From Paenibacillus aceris (GTDB lineage Bacteria > Bacillota > Bacilli > Paenibacillales > NBRC-103111): DNA of 64,000 nt. The notes beneath the pieces were generated by a model that saw nothing but the letters and a program-made list of their open reading frames with translations, was not told where the DNA came from and did not search any database. Positions within the stretch are counted from its first letter, which is position 1. Every line of letters starts with the position of its first letter. A program made the position numbers and the translations under genes. Shown here in pieces: positions 49,967-58,657 of the stretch. The stretch spans positions 124,001 to 188,000 of the forward strand of contig NZ_JAGGKV010000009.1 in the NCBI RefSeq assembly GCF_017874035.1, given 5' to 3'.

Positions 49967-51373
49967 ATGATGAATAAAAAAATACGAATCGATTGGCAAA
50001 GAACAAAATTGATTGCACTCCCACTTTCAGCAGCACTGGCGATGACGTTAACAGCGGCCGGATGCAGTTCGACGAACACCGCATCGAGCAGTCCCGACAG
50101 CAAAGGTACAGAAGCGAAAAGTACAGAAACCAGCAGCCCCAAGGCTGCTACGAACTCAGGTGAACCGGTTACTATTGATTTTTGGTTTCCGTGGGGCGGA
50201 GACTATCAGAAAGATTTCAAAGCTAGTGTTGTGGACGTATTTGAGAAGCAGCATCCTAACATAAAAGTGAAAATGACATTCGTGGAGACGACGGGCCAAA
50301 CACAAGCCTCCGATAAATTACTTACAGCCATTGCAGGCGGCAACCCGCCTGATGTCGCTTTGTTCGATCGATTCTTAATCGGATCTTGGGCGGCGAAAGG
50401 CTCTCTGACAGATTTATCGAGCTATGTGAAAAGCAGTGGAATCTCTCCCGATGACTACTATAAAGGTCTTTGGTCTGAAACTGTTTACAAAGACAAAATA
50501 TATGCATTGCCTTGGGGGACGGATAATCGCGGAATGTTCTACAACAAAACTTTGATGAAAGATGCTGGCCTTGATCCGAATAAGCCACCGCAAACGATTG
50601 AAGAGCTGGATCAAATGGCGGAGAAAATATTCAAAAAAGGCAGCAACGGTAAATATTCGCAAATTGGCTTTATTCCATGGATGAATCAAGGTTTCTTCTA
50701 TACACAAGCCTGGAACTGGGGCGGGAAATGGGAGGACAGCAGCCATAATTTGACTCCAAATGATCCGCAAAACGTGAAGGCGCTTGCATGGATGGCCGAT
50801 TACGCTAAAAAGTACGATATCGCTAACTTGACAAGCTTCTCCGACGCTATGGGTCAAACGGGTATGAATCCGTTCTGGACAGGCAAGGTTGGGTTCGAAT
50901 TTGACGGGAACTGGATATTGAACGATTTGGCGAAATATAAGCTTAATTTCGATTGGGGCGTAGCTCCGATGCCAGCAGCTGAAGGCAATAAATCGGTGAC
51001 ATGGGCTGGAGGTTGGTCTTATGTTATTCCGAAGGGTTCCAAGCATGAGAAAGAGGCGTGGGAATTCGTGAAATTCGTTGCACATAAGGAAGGCTCGCTG
51101 CTCTGGGCGAAACGTCCGAAAGCGGGTAACGATATCAGTGCGATGCCAAGCGTGAATGAAGAGCTGAAACTGGCAGACAACCCGAATTTGAAAGTATTTC
51201 TGGACTTAATGCCTACGGCTTACACCAGACCCGTCTCACCGGCAGGCGCATTCTTATGGAATGAAGCGATGAGGGTCCAAGATTTGGCGATTCATGGCAA
51301 AGGAGACGCTAAAACGCTGCTCGATGAAGTGAAGAAGAATGTCGATGCGGAATTAGCTAAAGCAGGAAATTAA
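49967..51373 (+). CDS. ABC sugar-binding lipoprotein
   Basis: 468 residues. A lipoprotein signal peptide with LTAAGCSS, a Ser/Thr-rich linker, then a family 1 extracellular solute-binding fold (TIDFWFPWGGDYQKDFKASV, AIAGGNPPDVALFDRF, ALPWGTDNRGMFYNK, WTGKVGFEFDGNWIL). It probably binds an oligosaccharide for the two permeases encoded next. It is preceded by AAAAGGAGG and a cre site, and follows the YesN/YesM pair. Confidence 0.92.
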   Translation: MMNKKIRIDWQRTKLIALPLSAALAMTLTAAGCSSTNTASSSPDSKGTEAKSTETSSPKAATNSGEPVTIDFWFPWGGDYQKDFKASVVDVFEKQHPNIKVKMTFVETTGQTQASDKLLTAIAGGNPPDVALFDRFLIGSWAAKGSLTDLSSYVKSSGISPDDYYKGLWSETVYKDKIYALPWGTDNRGMFYNKTLMKDAGLDPNKPPQTIEELDQMAEKIFKKGSNGKYSQIGFIPWMNQGFFYTQAWNWGGKWEDSSHNLTPNDPQNVKALAWMADYAKKYDIANLTSFSDAMGQTGMNPFWTGKVGFEFDGNWILNDLAKYKLNFDWGVAPMPAAEGNKSVTWAGGWSYVIPKGSKHEKEAWEFVKFVAHKEGSLLWAKRPKAGNDISAMPSVNEELKLADNPNLKVFLDLMPTAYTRPVSPAGAFLWNEAMRVQDLAIHGKGDAKTLLDEVKKNVDAELAKAGN

Positions 51374-51391
51374 TTTTTCGTACAAATAGGG

Positions 51392-51424
51392 GGGTAGGGC
51401 ATTCTGTTTTGTCCTGCCTCTTTT
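51392..51424 (+). terminator. Intercistronic hairpin with T-run
   Basis: GGTAGGGC pairs with GTCCTGCC (with G-U pairs), then TCTTTT. Lying between the binding-protein and permease genes, it may lower expression of the permeases relative to the binding protein. Confidence 0.65.
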
Positions 51425-51446
51425 ACTTGAAAAGGAGGGGAAAGGA

Positions 51447-52406
51447 TTGAAAATGGCCGAAACTGAAACTCCCATAAACCAAACGTCAGCTACCGCACAT
51501 CTTGTAAAGGCTAAGAAATCGCGCTTCGAGAAAAAGATTTCCTTATTCGGCTTTATCTTCGCATTGCCATGGATTATCGGCTTGCTTCTCTTTCACGCTT
51601 ATCCGCTAATTATGTCAGCTTACTATAGCCTAACCACCTACAGCATTCTTGAACCTGGACAATTCGTAGGATTTGATAATTATGCAAATCTTTTTAAGGA
51701 CAGGGTATTCTGGATCAGTATCTATAATACCTTGTACTATACGGTTATTTTTGTTCCGCTAAGCATTGCATTTGGCGTCTGTCTGGCGCTGCTGCTAAAT
51801 TTAAAGATACGCGGTCAAGGCATTTACCGAACGCTATTCTTTATTCCTAGCTTAGTACCTCCAGTTGCCACCACGATTATCTGGCTTTGGCTGCTCAACC
51901 CGCAATTCGGCCTCGTGAATTATTGGTTGGATAAAATCGGTATCTCGGGACCGCCATGGATTGGCAGCGAAGCGTGGTCTAAGCCTTCCTTAATTCTGAT
52001 GAGTCTATGGGGGACAGGGCAAGCGGTTGTCATTTATTTGGCTGGTCTGCAGGATATTCCGCAAGATTACTACGATGCCGCCAGTGTGGATGGAGCCAGT
52101 GCTTGGCAGAGAACGAAAACGATTACTTTGCCGTTGTTAACGCCTGTTATCTTTTTCAACTTAATTATGGGCACCATCGGCGCACTGCAAAATTTCGTCC
52201 TGCCCTTTACGCTCACGAACGGTCAGGGGACACCAGCTAATTCTATGATGTTCTATGTGATGTACTTGTACACGAACGGCTTCGGTTACTTAAAGATGGG
52301 TTATGCTTCCGCCATGGCCTGGATTCTGTTCTTGATTGTGGTCGGTTTAACAGCGCTGATTTTTGTGTCTCAGAAGCGTTGGGTCCACTATCAAGGAAAA
52401 GAATAG
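51447..52406 (+). CDS. ABC sugar transporter permease (MalF/UgpA-like)
   Basis: 319 residues with about six membrane helices and the EAA-like loop (QDIPQDYYDAASVDGASAWQ then RTKTITLPLLTPV). It is the first of two permeases of a carbohydrate uptake ABC transporter (CUT1). The ATPase is not encoded here, as is usual for the shared MsmX-type ATPase. The start is a TTG or the ATG two codons later, behind AAAGGAGGGG. Confidence 0.92.
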   Translation: MKMAETETPINQTSATAHLVKAKKSRFEKKISLFGFIFALPWIIGLLLFHAYPLIMSAYYSLTTYSILEPGQFVGFDNYANLFKDRVFWISIYNTLYYTVIFVPLSIAFGVCLALLLNLKIRGQGIYRTLFFIPSLVPPVATTIIWLWLLNPQFGLVNYWLDKIGISGPPWIGSEAWSKPSLILMSLWGTGQAVVIYLAGLQDIPQDYYDAASVDGASAWQRTKTITLPLLTPVIFFNLIMGTIGALQNFVLPFTLTNGQGTPANSMMFYVMYLYTNGFGYLKMGYASAMAWILFLIVVGLTALIFVSQKRWVHYQGKE

Positions 52407-52422
52407 GGAGGGAGCGATTGAT

Positions 52423-53256
52423 ATGGGGAGCACGGAACTCGGAACTGTACAAAAAATATTTTCACATCTTCTGTTAGTTGTCATTGGCGCCTTTTTCCTT
52501 TCGCCGTTTCTATGGATGGTTTCTACTTCGCTCAAAGCTAACAATGAATTGTTTCAGTGGCCGCCTGTCTGGATTCCGAGCGTGTTGGAGTGGAACAATT
52601 ATCCGGCAGCGCTAGATTATATTCCATTCTTCAAATATTTGAAGAATACGCTGACGATTGCAGGTTTATCGACGTTTGCAGTGTTATTTTCATGTCCGCT
52701 TGTCGCATATAGCTTGGCAAGAATTTCTTGGAGGGGGGCAAAACCGCTTTTTGCCGTTACGCTCATCGTAATGATGCTGCCTTATCAAGTTACGATGATT
52801 CCAATTTTTATCGCATTTAAAAATTTCGGTTGGGTAGGGACGAATATCCCGCTTTGGCTTCCTGCTTTTTTCGGCGCACCGTTCTATATTTTCTTGCTTC
52901 GCCAGTTTTTTATGGGTTTGCCGAAGGAATTGGAAGATGCTGCTCGTATTGACGGCGCTTCGGAGCTTCGCATTTATGGGCAAATTATACTGCCCCTCTG
53001 CCGTCCGGCCCTGCTGACGATTGCGCTGTTCCAGTTCATGGGCAGCTGGACGGATTATCAAGGACCACTTATTTATTTGTCGGATGAGAGCCAGTATACC
53101 TTGATGCTTGGCATGCAGGCGTTTAAATCTCAACATGGCGCTGAGTGGCAAATGATGATGGCTACGTTGGTTATGATTACTTTGCCGATTATTGTGCTGT
53201 ATTTCCTTGTGCAAAGAGCTTTTATTCGTGGAATTACTTTCTCAGGTATTAAATAG
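52423..53256 (+). CDS. ABC sugar transporter permease (MalG/UgpE-like)
   Basis: 277 residues from ATG 52423, with GGGAGGGAGCG upstream. Membrane helices and the EAA loop (LPKELEDAARIDGASELRIY) mark the second CUT1 permease. The frame upstream to 52363 overlaps the previous gene and was not used. Confidence 0.92.
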   Translation: MGSTELGTVQKIFSHLLLVVIGAFFLSPFLWMVSTSLKANNELFQWPPVWIPSVLEWNNYPAALDYIPFFKYLKNTLTIAGLSTFAVLFSCPLVAYSLARISWRGAKPLFAVTLIVMMLPYQVTMIPIFIAFKNFGWVGTNIPLWLPAFFGAPFYIFLLRQFFMGLPKELEDAARIDGASELRIYGQIILPLCRPALLTIALFQFMGSWTDYQGPLIYLSDESQYTLMLGMQAFKSQHGAEWQMMMATLVMITLPIIVLYFLVQRAFIRGITFSGIK

Positions 53257-53270
53257 GAGGCTACAGTCCA

Positions 53271-54233
53271 ATGAGTAAAATTCGTGTTGGTATGATTGGA
53301 ACGGGGGGTATTTCTCAACTCCACGGCCGTCAGCTGCTGGAACTAGAGGAAGTGGACATTGTCGCACTTTGTGACACTAGTGCAGAAAACCGGGAAAAGT
53401 TCGCTGCCAAGTTTGACCTTGATGATGTCAAGCACTTTACTAACTATCGAGAGATGTTGGATGAGTCCGAATTAGATGCTGTCGTCATATGCTCCCCGCA
53501 TACGATGCACTTCCAGCAAGTGACCGATGTGTTGAATAAAGGACTGCATGTGCTGATTGAGAAGCCGATGACTTGTTCCTCGGAAGAAGCGGAGATGCTG
53601 ATTGCTACAGCGGAAAGAGCAGGGAAGGTGATGCAAGTTTCCTACCAACGCCATTTCCAACCTGAGTTCCTATTCATTCGCGAAGCAATCGCAAGCGGTC
53701 AGATTGGTAAGTTGACATCCATTACAGCATCGTTGTACCAAGAATGGAAACAATTCACGACCGGCTTATGGAGACAAGTTCCGGTGCTATCTGGCGGCGG
53801 TATGCTGATGGATTCCGGCAGCCATATTATCGATGTGCTTCTCTGGACGACGGGACTCACGCCGGCCCAAGTGAAGCCGAACCTGCATTTGCAAGGAGCG
53901 CCGGTGGAAATCGACTCCTTCACTTCGATTCGGTTCGAGGAGGGCGCGGTGGCTGGATTGAACATTATCGGTTTTGCGCCATGCTGGCATGAAACCTATG
54001 TATTTTGCGGCGAAGATGGAGGTATTTTTTACGATAACGGTAAAATAACTATTCAACGCTTTGGACAAAAGCCCGTCGTGCCCGAGCTTCCTAAGCAAAA
54101 AACGAATCAAGATAAAAGCTTTATTGATGCGGTACTCGGACGCCATGAGGTGAAGGTGCCAGGCACTTTTGCCCTGAAAGTTGTTAAGTTAACGGAGATG
54201 ATCTATCAAGCTGCCGGATATAAACCGTATTAA
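53271..54233 (+). CDS. Gfo/Idh/MocA-family oxidoreductase
   Basis: 320 residues. GMIGTGGISQLHGRQLLELE is the N-terminal Rossmann dinucleotide turn, and GLHVLIEKPMTCSSEEAEML carries the EKP motif with the family's active-site Lys. A C-terminal alpha/beta domain with SGGGMLMDSGSHIIDVLLW completes the fold. It is an NAD(P)-dependent sugar or polyol dehydrogenase, 14 bases behind the permease gene in the same operon. The substrate is probably the sugar imported by the transporter. Confidence 0.9.
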   Translation: MSKIRVGMIGTGGISQLHGRQLLELEEVDIVALCDTSAENREKFAAKFDLDDVKHFTNYREMLDESELDAVVICSPHTMHFQQVTDVLNKGLHVLIEKPMTCSSEEAEMLIATAERAGKVMQVSYQRHFQPEFLFIREAIASGQIGKLTSITASLYQEWKQFTTGLWRQVPVLSGGGMLMDSGSHIIDVLLWTTGLTPAQVKPNLHLQGAPVEIDSFTSIRFEEGAVAGLNIIGFAPCWHETYVFCGEDGGIFYDNGKITIQRFGQKPVVPELPKQKTNQDKSFIDAVLGRHEVKVPGTFALKVVKLTEMIYQAAGYKPY

Positions 54234-54258
54234 TCCTAGGATGTGAGGAGAAAACATA

Positions 54259-55128
54259 ATGAAGCTGAAAGTAGGAATGCGCATTCCGCCAAAAATCGGC
54301 GCCGAAGGGCTGGAGCAAACTGCCGCATGGGCTGCCGAGGCAGGATTGGATGTCCTTGACGTCCCACATTTAAATCAGGAAGTTAAGCAAATATGCGATT
54401 CAGCGGGAATTGGAATTGGCTCCGTAGATGCCGTTCAGATGGGTGCCACACTGTTAAATAAAGAGGATAGCCGCAGGGAGCGTGCTGCGGAAGCGGTTAA
54501 GAAGCAGATTACGGAAATGTCTGCGCTCGGAGCGAAGACGATGTTCATGTGCCTCGTACCGGAAGATCACACACAGTCAAGAAAGGAAAGCTTCGCGATA
54601 TGGAAGGACACCTTCCCGGAGATAGTCAGCCACGCCGAACGTCAAGGCGTTTACATAGCGATCGAGGGCTGGCCGGGTCCAGCCCCGCATTATCCGACAA
54701 TCGGATGTACGCCGGAAATGTGGCGGGCCATGTTTGAAGCGATTCCATCCAAGCATTTTGGTCTAAATTATGATCCATCGCATCTAGTGCGGCTTGGCAT
54801 TGATTACTTGCGTGCATTGAGCGAATTTGGCGAAAGAGTAAATCACTGTCACGGCAAAGATACGGAGATTTTGCCTGATGAGCTCTATGAATGCGGCGTC
54901 CTTCCGGCAACCTTCGGGGACAAATACAGCTTTTCCGAAGGCTCGTGGCGATATACGATTCCCGGTCATGGAGCAGTTGAATGGAGTAAGGTCGCAGTCA
55001 GATTGGATCGTCTGGGGTATCACGGTGCAATCTCTATCGAGCTGGAGGACCATCGCTTTTGGGGCACGCTGGACAAAGAGCGGGAAGGCATCGTGAAGGC
55101 GGCAGCATATTTGAGGAACTATTTTTAA
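54259..55128 (+). CDS. Sugar phosphate isomerase/epimerase (xylose-isomerase-like TIM barrel)
   Basis: 289 residues. The AP-endonuclease-2/xylose-isomerase-like barrel is seen from YIAIEGWPGPAPHYPTIG, FGLNYDPSHLVRLGIDYL (metal-binding Asp/His), HCHGKDTEI and ISIELEDHRFW. In operons with Gfo/Idh/MocA proteins these act as isomerases, epimerases or 3-keto-sugar processing enzymes. It is the last gene of the sugar operon before a strong terminator. GTGAGGAG precedes the ATG. Confidence 0.88.
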   Translation: MKLKVGMRIPPKIGAEGLEQTAAWAAEAGLDVLDVPHLNQEVKQICDSAGIGIGSVDAVQMGATLLNKEDSRRERAAEAVKKQITEMSALGAKTMFMCLVPEDHTQSRKESFAIWKDTFPEIVSHAERQGVYIAIEGWPGPAPHYPTIGCTPEMWRAMFEAIPSKHFGLNYDPSHLVRLGIDYLRALSEFGERVNHCHGKDTEILPDELYECGVLPATFGDKYSFSEGSWRYTIPGHGAVEWSKVAVRLDRLGYHGAISIELEDHRFWGTLDKEREGIVKAAAYLRNYF

Positions 55129-55144
55129 GTGAAATAAAGTTAGA

Positions 55145-55190
55145 AAAGCCTATCCAGAACAGCTTACAACTGTTCGGATCGGGCTTTTTT
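55145..55190 (+). terminator. Rho-independent terminator
   Basis: AAAGCC-ATCC-GAACAG pairs with CTGTTC-GGAT-GGGCTTT, followed by a T-run. It ends the sugar operon. From here to 55372 I see no gene, only a possible TATAAT (about 55333) of the MFS gene. Confidence 0.88.
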
Positions 55191-55372
55191 CGTTCCGTAG
55201 CATGTACCCGTAAATAGGAAGATATGATACGATATTTGATAAGGTCATACACGCCTCATCAGGTCTAGTTAGGGGGTATCCTCAATTTATTTTTATTTCG
55301 ACTCATAATGCGTTACATTTAATGGAAAGATGTATAATAACTTCATCTATGAATTAGACAGGACGTGAAGAA

Positions 55373-56695
55373 ATGAACGACAAAGTTGTGCTGCCGGTCT
55401 GGACGATCGGTTTATTTATCGTTGTGATGAATACAACGATGTTTAATGTTTCAATCCCGAGTATTATTCAAGATCTACATATTACCGCTGATCTCGGCTC
55501 TTGGGTAATCTCCAGTTATTCCATCGGTTATGCGTTATCTACTGTGATCTACAGCAGACTCACCGATACGGTGCCGATAAGAAAATTGTTGCTGGTCGGG
55601 CTGCTCGTCCTTGGCTTATCATCCATCCTAGGTATCTTTGCACGCGATTTCCATATCCTTCTGTTGGCGCGCATTTTACAATCCGCTGGCGCTGGCGTGA
55701 TGGCAGGACTCGGATTGGTGTTAGCCAGCCGCTATGTGCCGCTCGAGAGACGCGGCTCCGCAATCGCCATGATTTCTGCGGGGAGTGCGATGGCTTTTGG
55801 ACTCGGCCCGATTGTAGGCGGACTTATTTCGGAATATTTGGGCTGGAACGGGCTTTTCGCAGTAACGGTTCTAGTTCTTGTGATCCTTCCCATACTTCTT
55901 CGCTTGCTCCCCAAAGAGACGGCGTTGCCGTTTCAATTCGATATGCTAGGGGCGCTGCTTACGGTTGTAAATGCGGCTACATTACTTTTGGCCGTGACGC
56001 AAATGTCGTTTATCTGGCTTGCAGTCAGCTGTCTTTCATTCTTGCTGCATGCCTGGCATATGAGGAGGGGGAAGCAATCGTTTATCAATCCTGATTTGCT
56101 GAAAAACAATGCTTTTCGGAAACTCGTTGTAATTGGATTTTGCATTTTGGTTTTGAACCTCGGAAATTTGTTTTTAATGCCGCTTGTTCTGGCTAACTTG
56201 CACCATTACTCAGCTATGCAAATAGGTTTGACGATAGCGCCAGGTGCGGTGCTGTCCGCTTTCTTGACTCGCTTCGTGGGGAGATGGATTGATCAGTACG
56301 GCAACTTGCGCTTTCTGCTGATTGGACATACGATTTTATCATTCGTCATGCTAGGCTTCTGCACAGTGCTGGGATCATCACCGATGATCATTCTCCTCGG
56401 ATACATTTGTTTTTCGCCTGCATTTTCGGCAACGATTGCTTCCTTGAACAATGAGACATCGCGTATTTTGCCTAAAGAGTTGATCGGATCTGGCATGGGA
56501 CTCATGCAGCTCATCCAGTTTTGCGGAGGTTCAATCTCTGTAGCGGTATGCGGAATTTTGATTGAAATACAAAAGAAATCAAGTCTTCTTCAATCCTATC
56601 GGCATGTCTATAGTTTATTGCTGGTAGTCGGATTGGTTTCCGTAGGGATGCTGCTTTGGTACAAGATGTCGGTTGCAGAAAAAGCAGCGATTTAA
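55373..56695 (+). CDS. MFS multidrug-type transporter
   Basis: 440 residues with about 12-14 membrane helices. DLGSWVISSYSIGYALSTVI, the loop motif SRLTDTVPIRKLLLVG and the motif-C-like SAGSAMAFGLGPIVGGLISE are typical of the DHA family. It probably exports a drug or metabolite by proton antiport. The stop is directly followed by a truncated thioredoxin-reductase-like pseudogene, which hints at a deletion at this junction. Confidence 0.88.
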   Translation: MNDKVVLPVWTIGLFIVVMNTTMFNVSIPSIIQDLHITADLGSWVISSYSIGYALSTVIYSRLTDTVPIRKLLLVGLLVLGLSSILGIFARDFHILLLARILQSAGAGVMAGLGLVLASRYVPLERRGSAIAMISAGSAMAFGLGPIVGGLISEYLGWNGLFAVTVLVLVILPILLRLLPKETALPFQFDMLGALLTVVNAATLLLAVTQMSFIWLAVSCLSFLLHAWHMRRGKQSFINPDLLKNNAFRKLVVIGFCILVLNLGNLFLMPLVLANLHHYSAMQIGLTIAPGAVLSAFLTRFVGRWIDQYGNLRFLLIGHTILSFVMLGFCTVLGSSPMIILLGYICFSPAFSATIASLNNETSRILPKELIGSGMGLMQLIQFCGGSISVAVCGILIEIQKKSSLLQSYRHVYSLLLVVGLVSVGMLLWYKMSVAEKAAI

Positions 56696-56700
56696 GAAGT

Positions 56701-57474
56701 AAAAGCCGGAGCTCACTTCGGCGAATTGCGAAGGAGCAGATTCAAGCTTACCCATCTGTTCACTTTATGGAGGAGACAGCTCTTACCATTGATGGTGAGG
56801 AAGGTAACTTTCAGATTACAACGGCACAAGGGTCAACTTTCCGGGCTAAAAAGCTGCTCTTTGCAGTAGGGATGAAGGACTTGCCTCTGGAAATTAACGG
56901 CTTAAATGAGGTTTACGGCAAAAGTGCTTTTGTTTGCCCGTATTGCGACGGCTGGGAATTGAGAGACCAGCAGCTTGTCTTGATTGCGAAAGGGGCAAGA
57001 GCGCTTCACTCAGCCAGAATGCTGGCGGGATGGACTCATCATTCCGTTATCTGTACAGACGGACCGGATGAGTTGACAGACGAGCAACGCAAAGAGTTGA
57101 AGCAGCGTAACGTCCCTGTGTATGATTCTCCGATCCAACAGATACAGTCAAAGGACGGTATGGTGCAGCAAGTCGTGCTGGAGGATGGCACCTTATTAAC
57201 ATGCACGGGTATTTTCTTTGCGCCGAAGTTGGCTCCCGGATCAGATTTGCCGCGAAAATTAGGCTGCCAAGTTACCGAAGCTGGGGCGGTTATTGTGGAT
57301 ACTTTTGGAAAAACGAATGTACTTGGCATTTACAGTGCAGGAGATGCGGCGTCGGAACTCTACCAGGCAATTACCGCCGCTTCATTAGGTGCTCTAGCAG
57401 GTGTAGGCATCAATAATGAGCTGCTTGCTGAGGCTTGGAACAACCCCTCTAGTTTCCCGAGCAAGCCTGAATAA
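56701..57474 (+). pseudogene. N-terminally truncated thioredoxin-reductase-like flavoprotein
   Basis: Homology begins abruptly near 56708 (LRRIAKEQIQAYPSVHFMEE) and then continues intact through FAVGMKDLPLEING, FVCPYCDGWELRDQQL (CPYC redox-pair position) and GIYSAGDAASELYQAITAAS (C-terminal FAD contact). About 75 N-terminal residues, including the GGGPAG FAD-binding turn, are missing. No start codon with a ribosome-binding site exists at the junction; the frame only opens inside the preceding MFS gene. An intact member would be about 300 residues. It is almost certainly inactive, the product of a deletion that joined it to the MFS gene. Confidence 0.8.
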
Positions 57475-57503
57475 CCTAATCGTCTGGTTGCTTCAGAAAA
57501 ATT

Positions 57504-57547
57504 AAAAAAGCTGCCCATTTGAAATTCAAAATGGGTAGCCTTTTTTA
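57504..57547. terminator. Bidirectional terminator
   Basis: An A-run, GC-TGCCCATTT/AAATGGGTA-GC stem and T-run can act on both strands, between the pseudogene (plus) and the MarR gene (minus), whose stop codon it touches. Confidence 0.85.
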
Positions 57548-57970
57548 ATCTAGAAATGTCCGATTGAACTTGCACAACAGTTCGCCGAATTTTTGTTGAT
57601 CTTCCATCTTCCATTCTTGAAGCAGCTCCGCTACGCGTTCAAACCGGGCCTGTTTGTTGGAAACGAGTTCCTTGGCGCCGATTTCTGTGATTTGAAGGGA
57701 ATACGCACGGCCATCTTGAGGATCAGGTATCCGGTAGACGTACCCTTTTTGCTCTAAAGCAGCTGTTTGACGACTGACGGTCGAGATATCCAGATGAAAT
57801 TCCTCCGCCAAGGCTTTCACACCGGCAGAGCCATGAGAGGAAATTTGATGGAGCAGAAGATAGGCGGAACGGTCCAGGCTGCCAACTTTTTTATTCGTAG
57901 CGGCAGCCATTAATCGACGCATAAGAATGGCTAATTCGAGTTCAATTGTTTCAGCAGGATGAATAGTCAT
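57545..57970 (-). CDS. MarR-family transcriptional regulator
   Basis: 141 residues. The winged HTH is recognisable from LLHQISSHGSAGVKALAEEF, LDISTVSRQTAALEQKGYV and the wing RIPDPQDGRAYSLQITEIG. It probably represses itself and a neighbour. The divergent CBS gene has two copies of a 13-bp palindrome in its promoter, which could be its operator. The flanking MFS and redox genes are typical MarR targets. Confidence 0.9.
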   Translation of the reverse strand: MTIHPAETIELELAILMRRLMAAATNKKVGSLDRSAYLLLHQISSHGSAGVKALAEEFHLDISTVSRQTAALEQKGYVYRIPDPQDGRAYSLQITEIGAKELVSNKQARFERVAELLQEWKMEDQQKFGELLCKFNRTFLD

Positions 57971-58064
57971 AAAGTACCTCGTTATTGATTTCTATATAAG
58001 AATTATTGTAATCGTATCATATTCAGATTGTTTTGAATATCTTCCATTATTCGGATGAATACAA

Positions 58065-58093
58065 TTGAACTTCCCGGTTAATAGTTGTATAAT
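58065..58093 (+). promoter_or_regulatory. SigA promoter of the CBS gene
   Basis: TTGAAC and TATAAT are 17 bases apart. The TTG of the -35 box has been read as a start codon in the long open frame, but as part of a promoter it cannot be one. Confidence 0.75.
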
Positions 58094-58118
58094 ACAAATA
58101 TATAGTTGCATTATACAT
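58085..58118. promoter_or_regulatory. Paired palindromes, candidate MarR operator
   Basis: TTGTATAATACAA (58085, perfect dyad overlapping the -10 box) and TTGCATTATACAT (58106, imperfect) are spaced 21 bp apart, two helical turns, between the MarR gene and the CBS gene. Confidence 0.6.
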
Positions 58119-58160
58119 CTAGTTCCTACAGAAGGCAATTTATATGGGAGGGGAACCGTC

Positions 58161-58616
58161 ATAAAAGCGAAGGATATCATGGTTCGTCAAGTGTTCAAAG
58201 TGAAGGAAGATGACCCTGTACGCAGTGTAATTGAGAAATTTATTAAATATCGAATCAGCGGTCTTCCTGTCGTTAACGATCGCAATGAAGTAGTCGCTTA
58301 CATTAGCGATGGGGATATTATGCGTTATATCGGTAAGCACGAGGACCATGTCTTCGGCTCTTTTATTTTCACAGCTGTGATTAAAGGTGACTTCGAAGAG
58401 TTTCACGAAAGAGTTCAAAGTCTGCTCCCCATTAATGTTATGAAAATTGCTCAAAAGAAAGTAATTGCCGTAGACGCGGAAGAGGATATTGAGCAAATTG
58501 CCGCCATATTAGGTAAAAAACGAATAAAGAAGCTGCCTGTCTTACAGCGCGGCGTATTAGTCGGGATCATTAGCAGGGGGGACGTCATTCGTCATTCTTT
58601 TCAATCTATTTTATAA
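58161..58616 (+). CDS. CBS-domain protein with probable non-canonical ATA start
   Basis: 151 residues, two CBS domains. From the ATA the protein reads IKAKDIMVRQVFKVKEDDPV, the usual start of such proteins (MKxKDIM), with GGAGGGG seven bases before it. No ATG, GTG or TTG is in a suitable position: upstream in frame only the TTG of the -35 box is available, and ATG 58179 lies too far from the Shine-Dalgarno and would behead the first CBS domain. The second CBS domain has KKLPVLQRGVLVGIISRGDV. CBS pairs bind adenosyl compounds and act as energy or redox sensors. A frameshift or sequence error is an alternative to the ATA start. Confidence 0.75.
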   Translation: MKAKDIMVRQVFKVKEDDPVRSVIEKFIKYRISGLPVVNDRNEVVAYISDGDIMRYIGKHEDHVFGSFIFTAVIKGDFEEFHERVQSLLPINVMKIAQKKVIAVDAEEDIEQIAAILGKKRIKKLPVLQRGVLVGIISRGDVIRHSFQSIL

Positions 58617-58657
58617 GGAGATGCTAGCTAAAGGAATCGTGCATTGGAGGAATAGAA

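Noticed and set aside
50414..51085. Minus-strand open frame opposite the sugar-binding lipoprotein
   Set aside because: It is antisense to a well-supported gene and has no motif or ribosome-binding site.
58065..58160. TTG at 58065 as start of the CBS protein
   Set aside because: The TTG forms the -35 box of a good SigA promoter, has no ribosome-binding site and would add a tail encoded by operator DNA.
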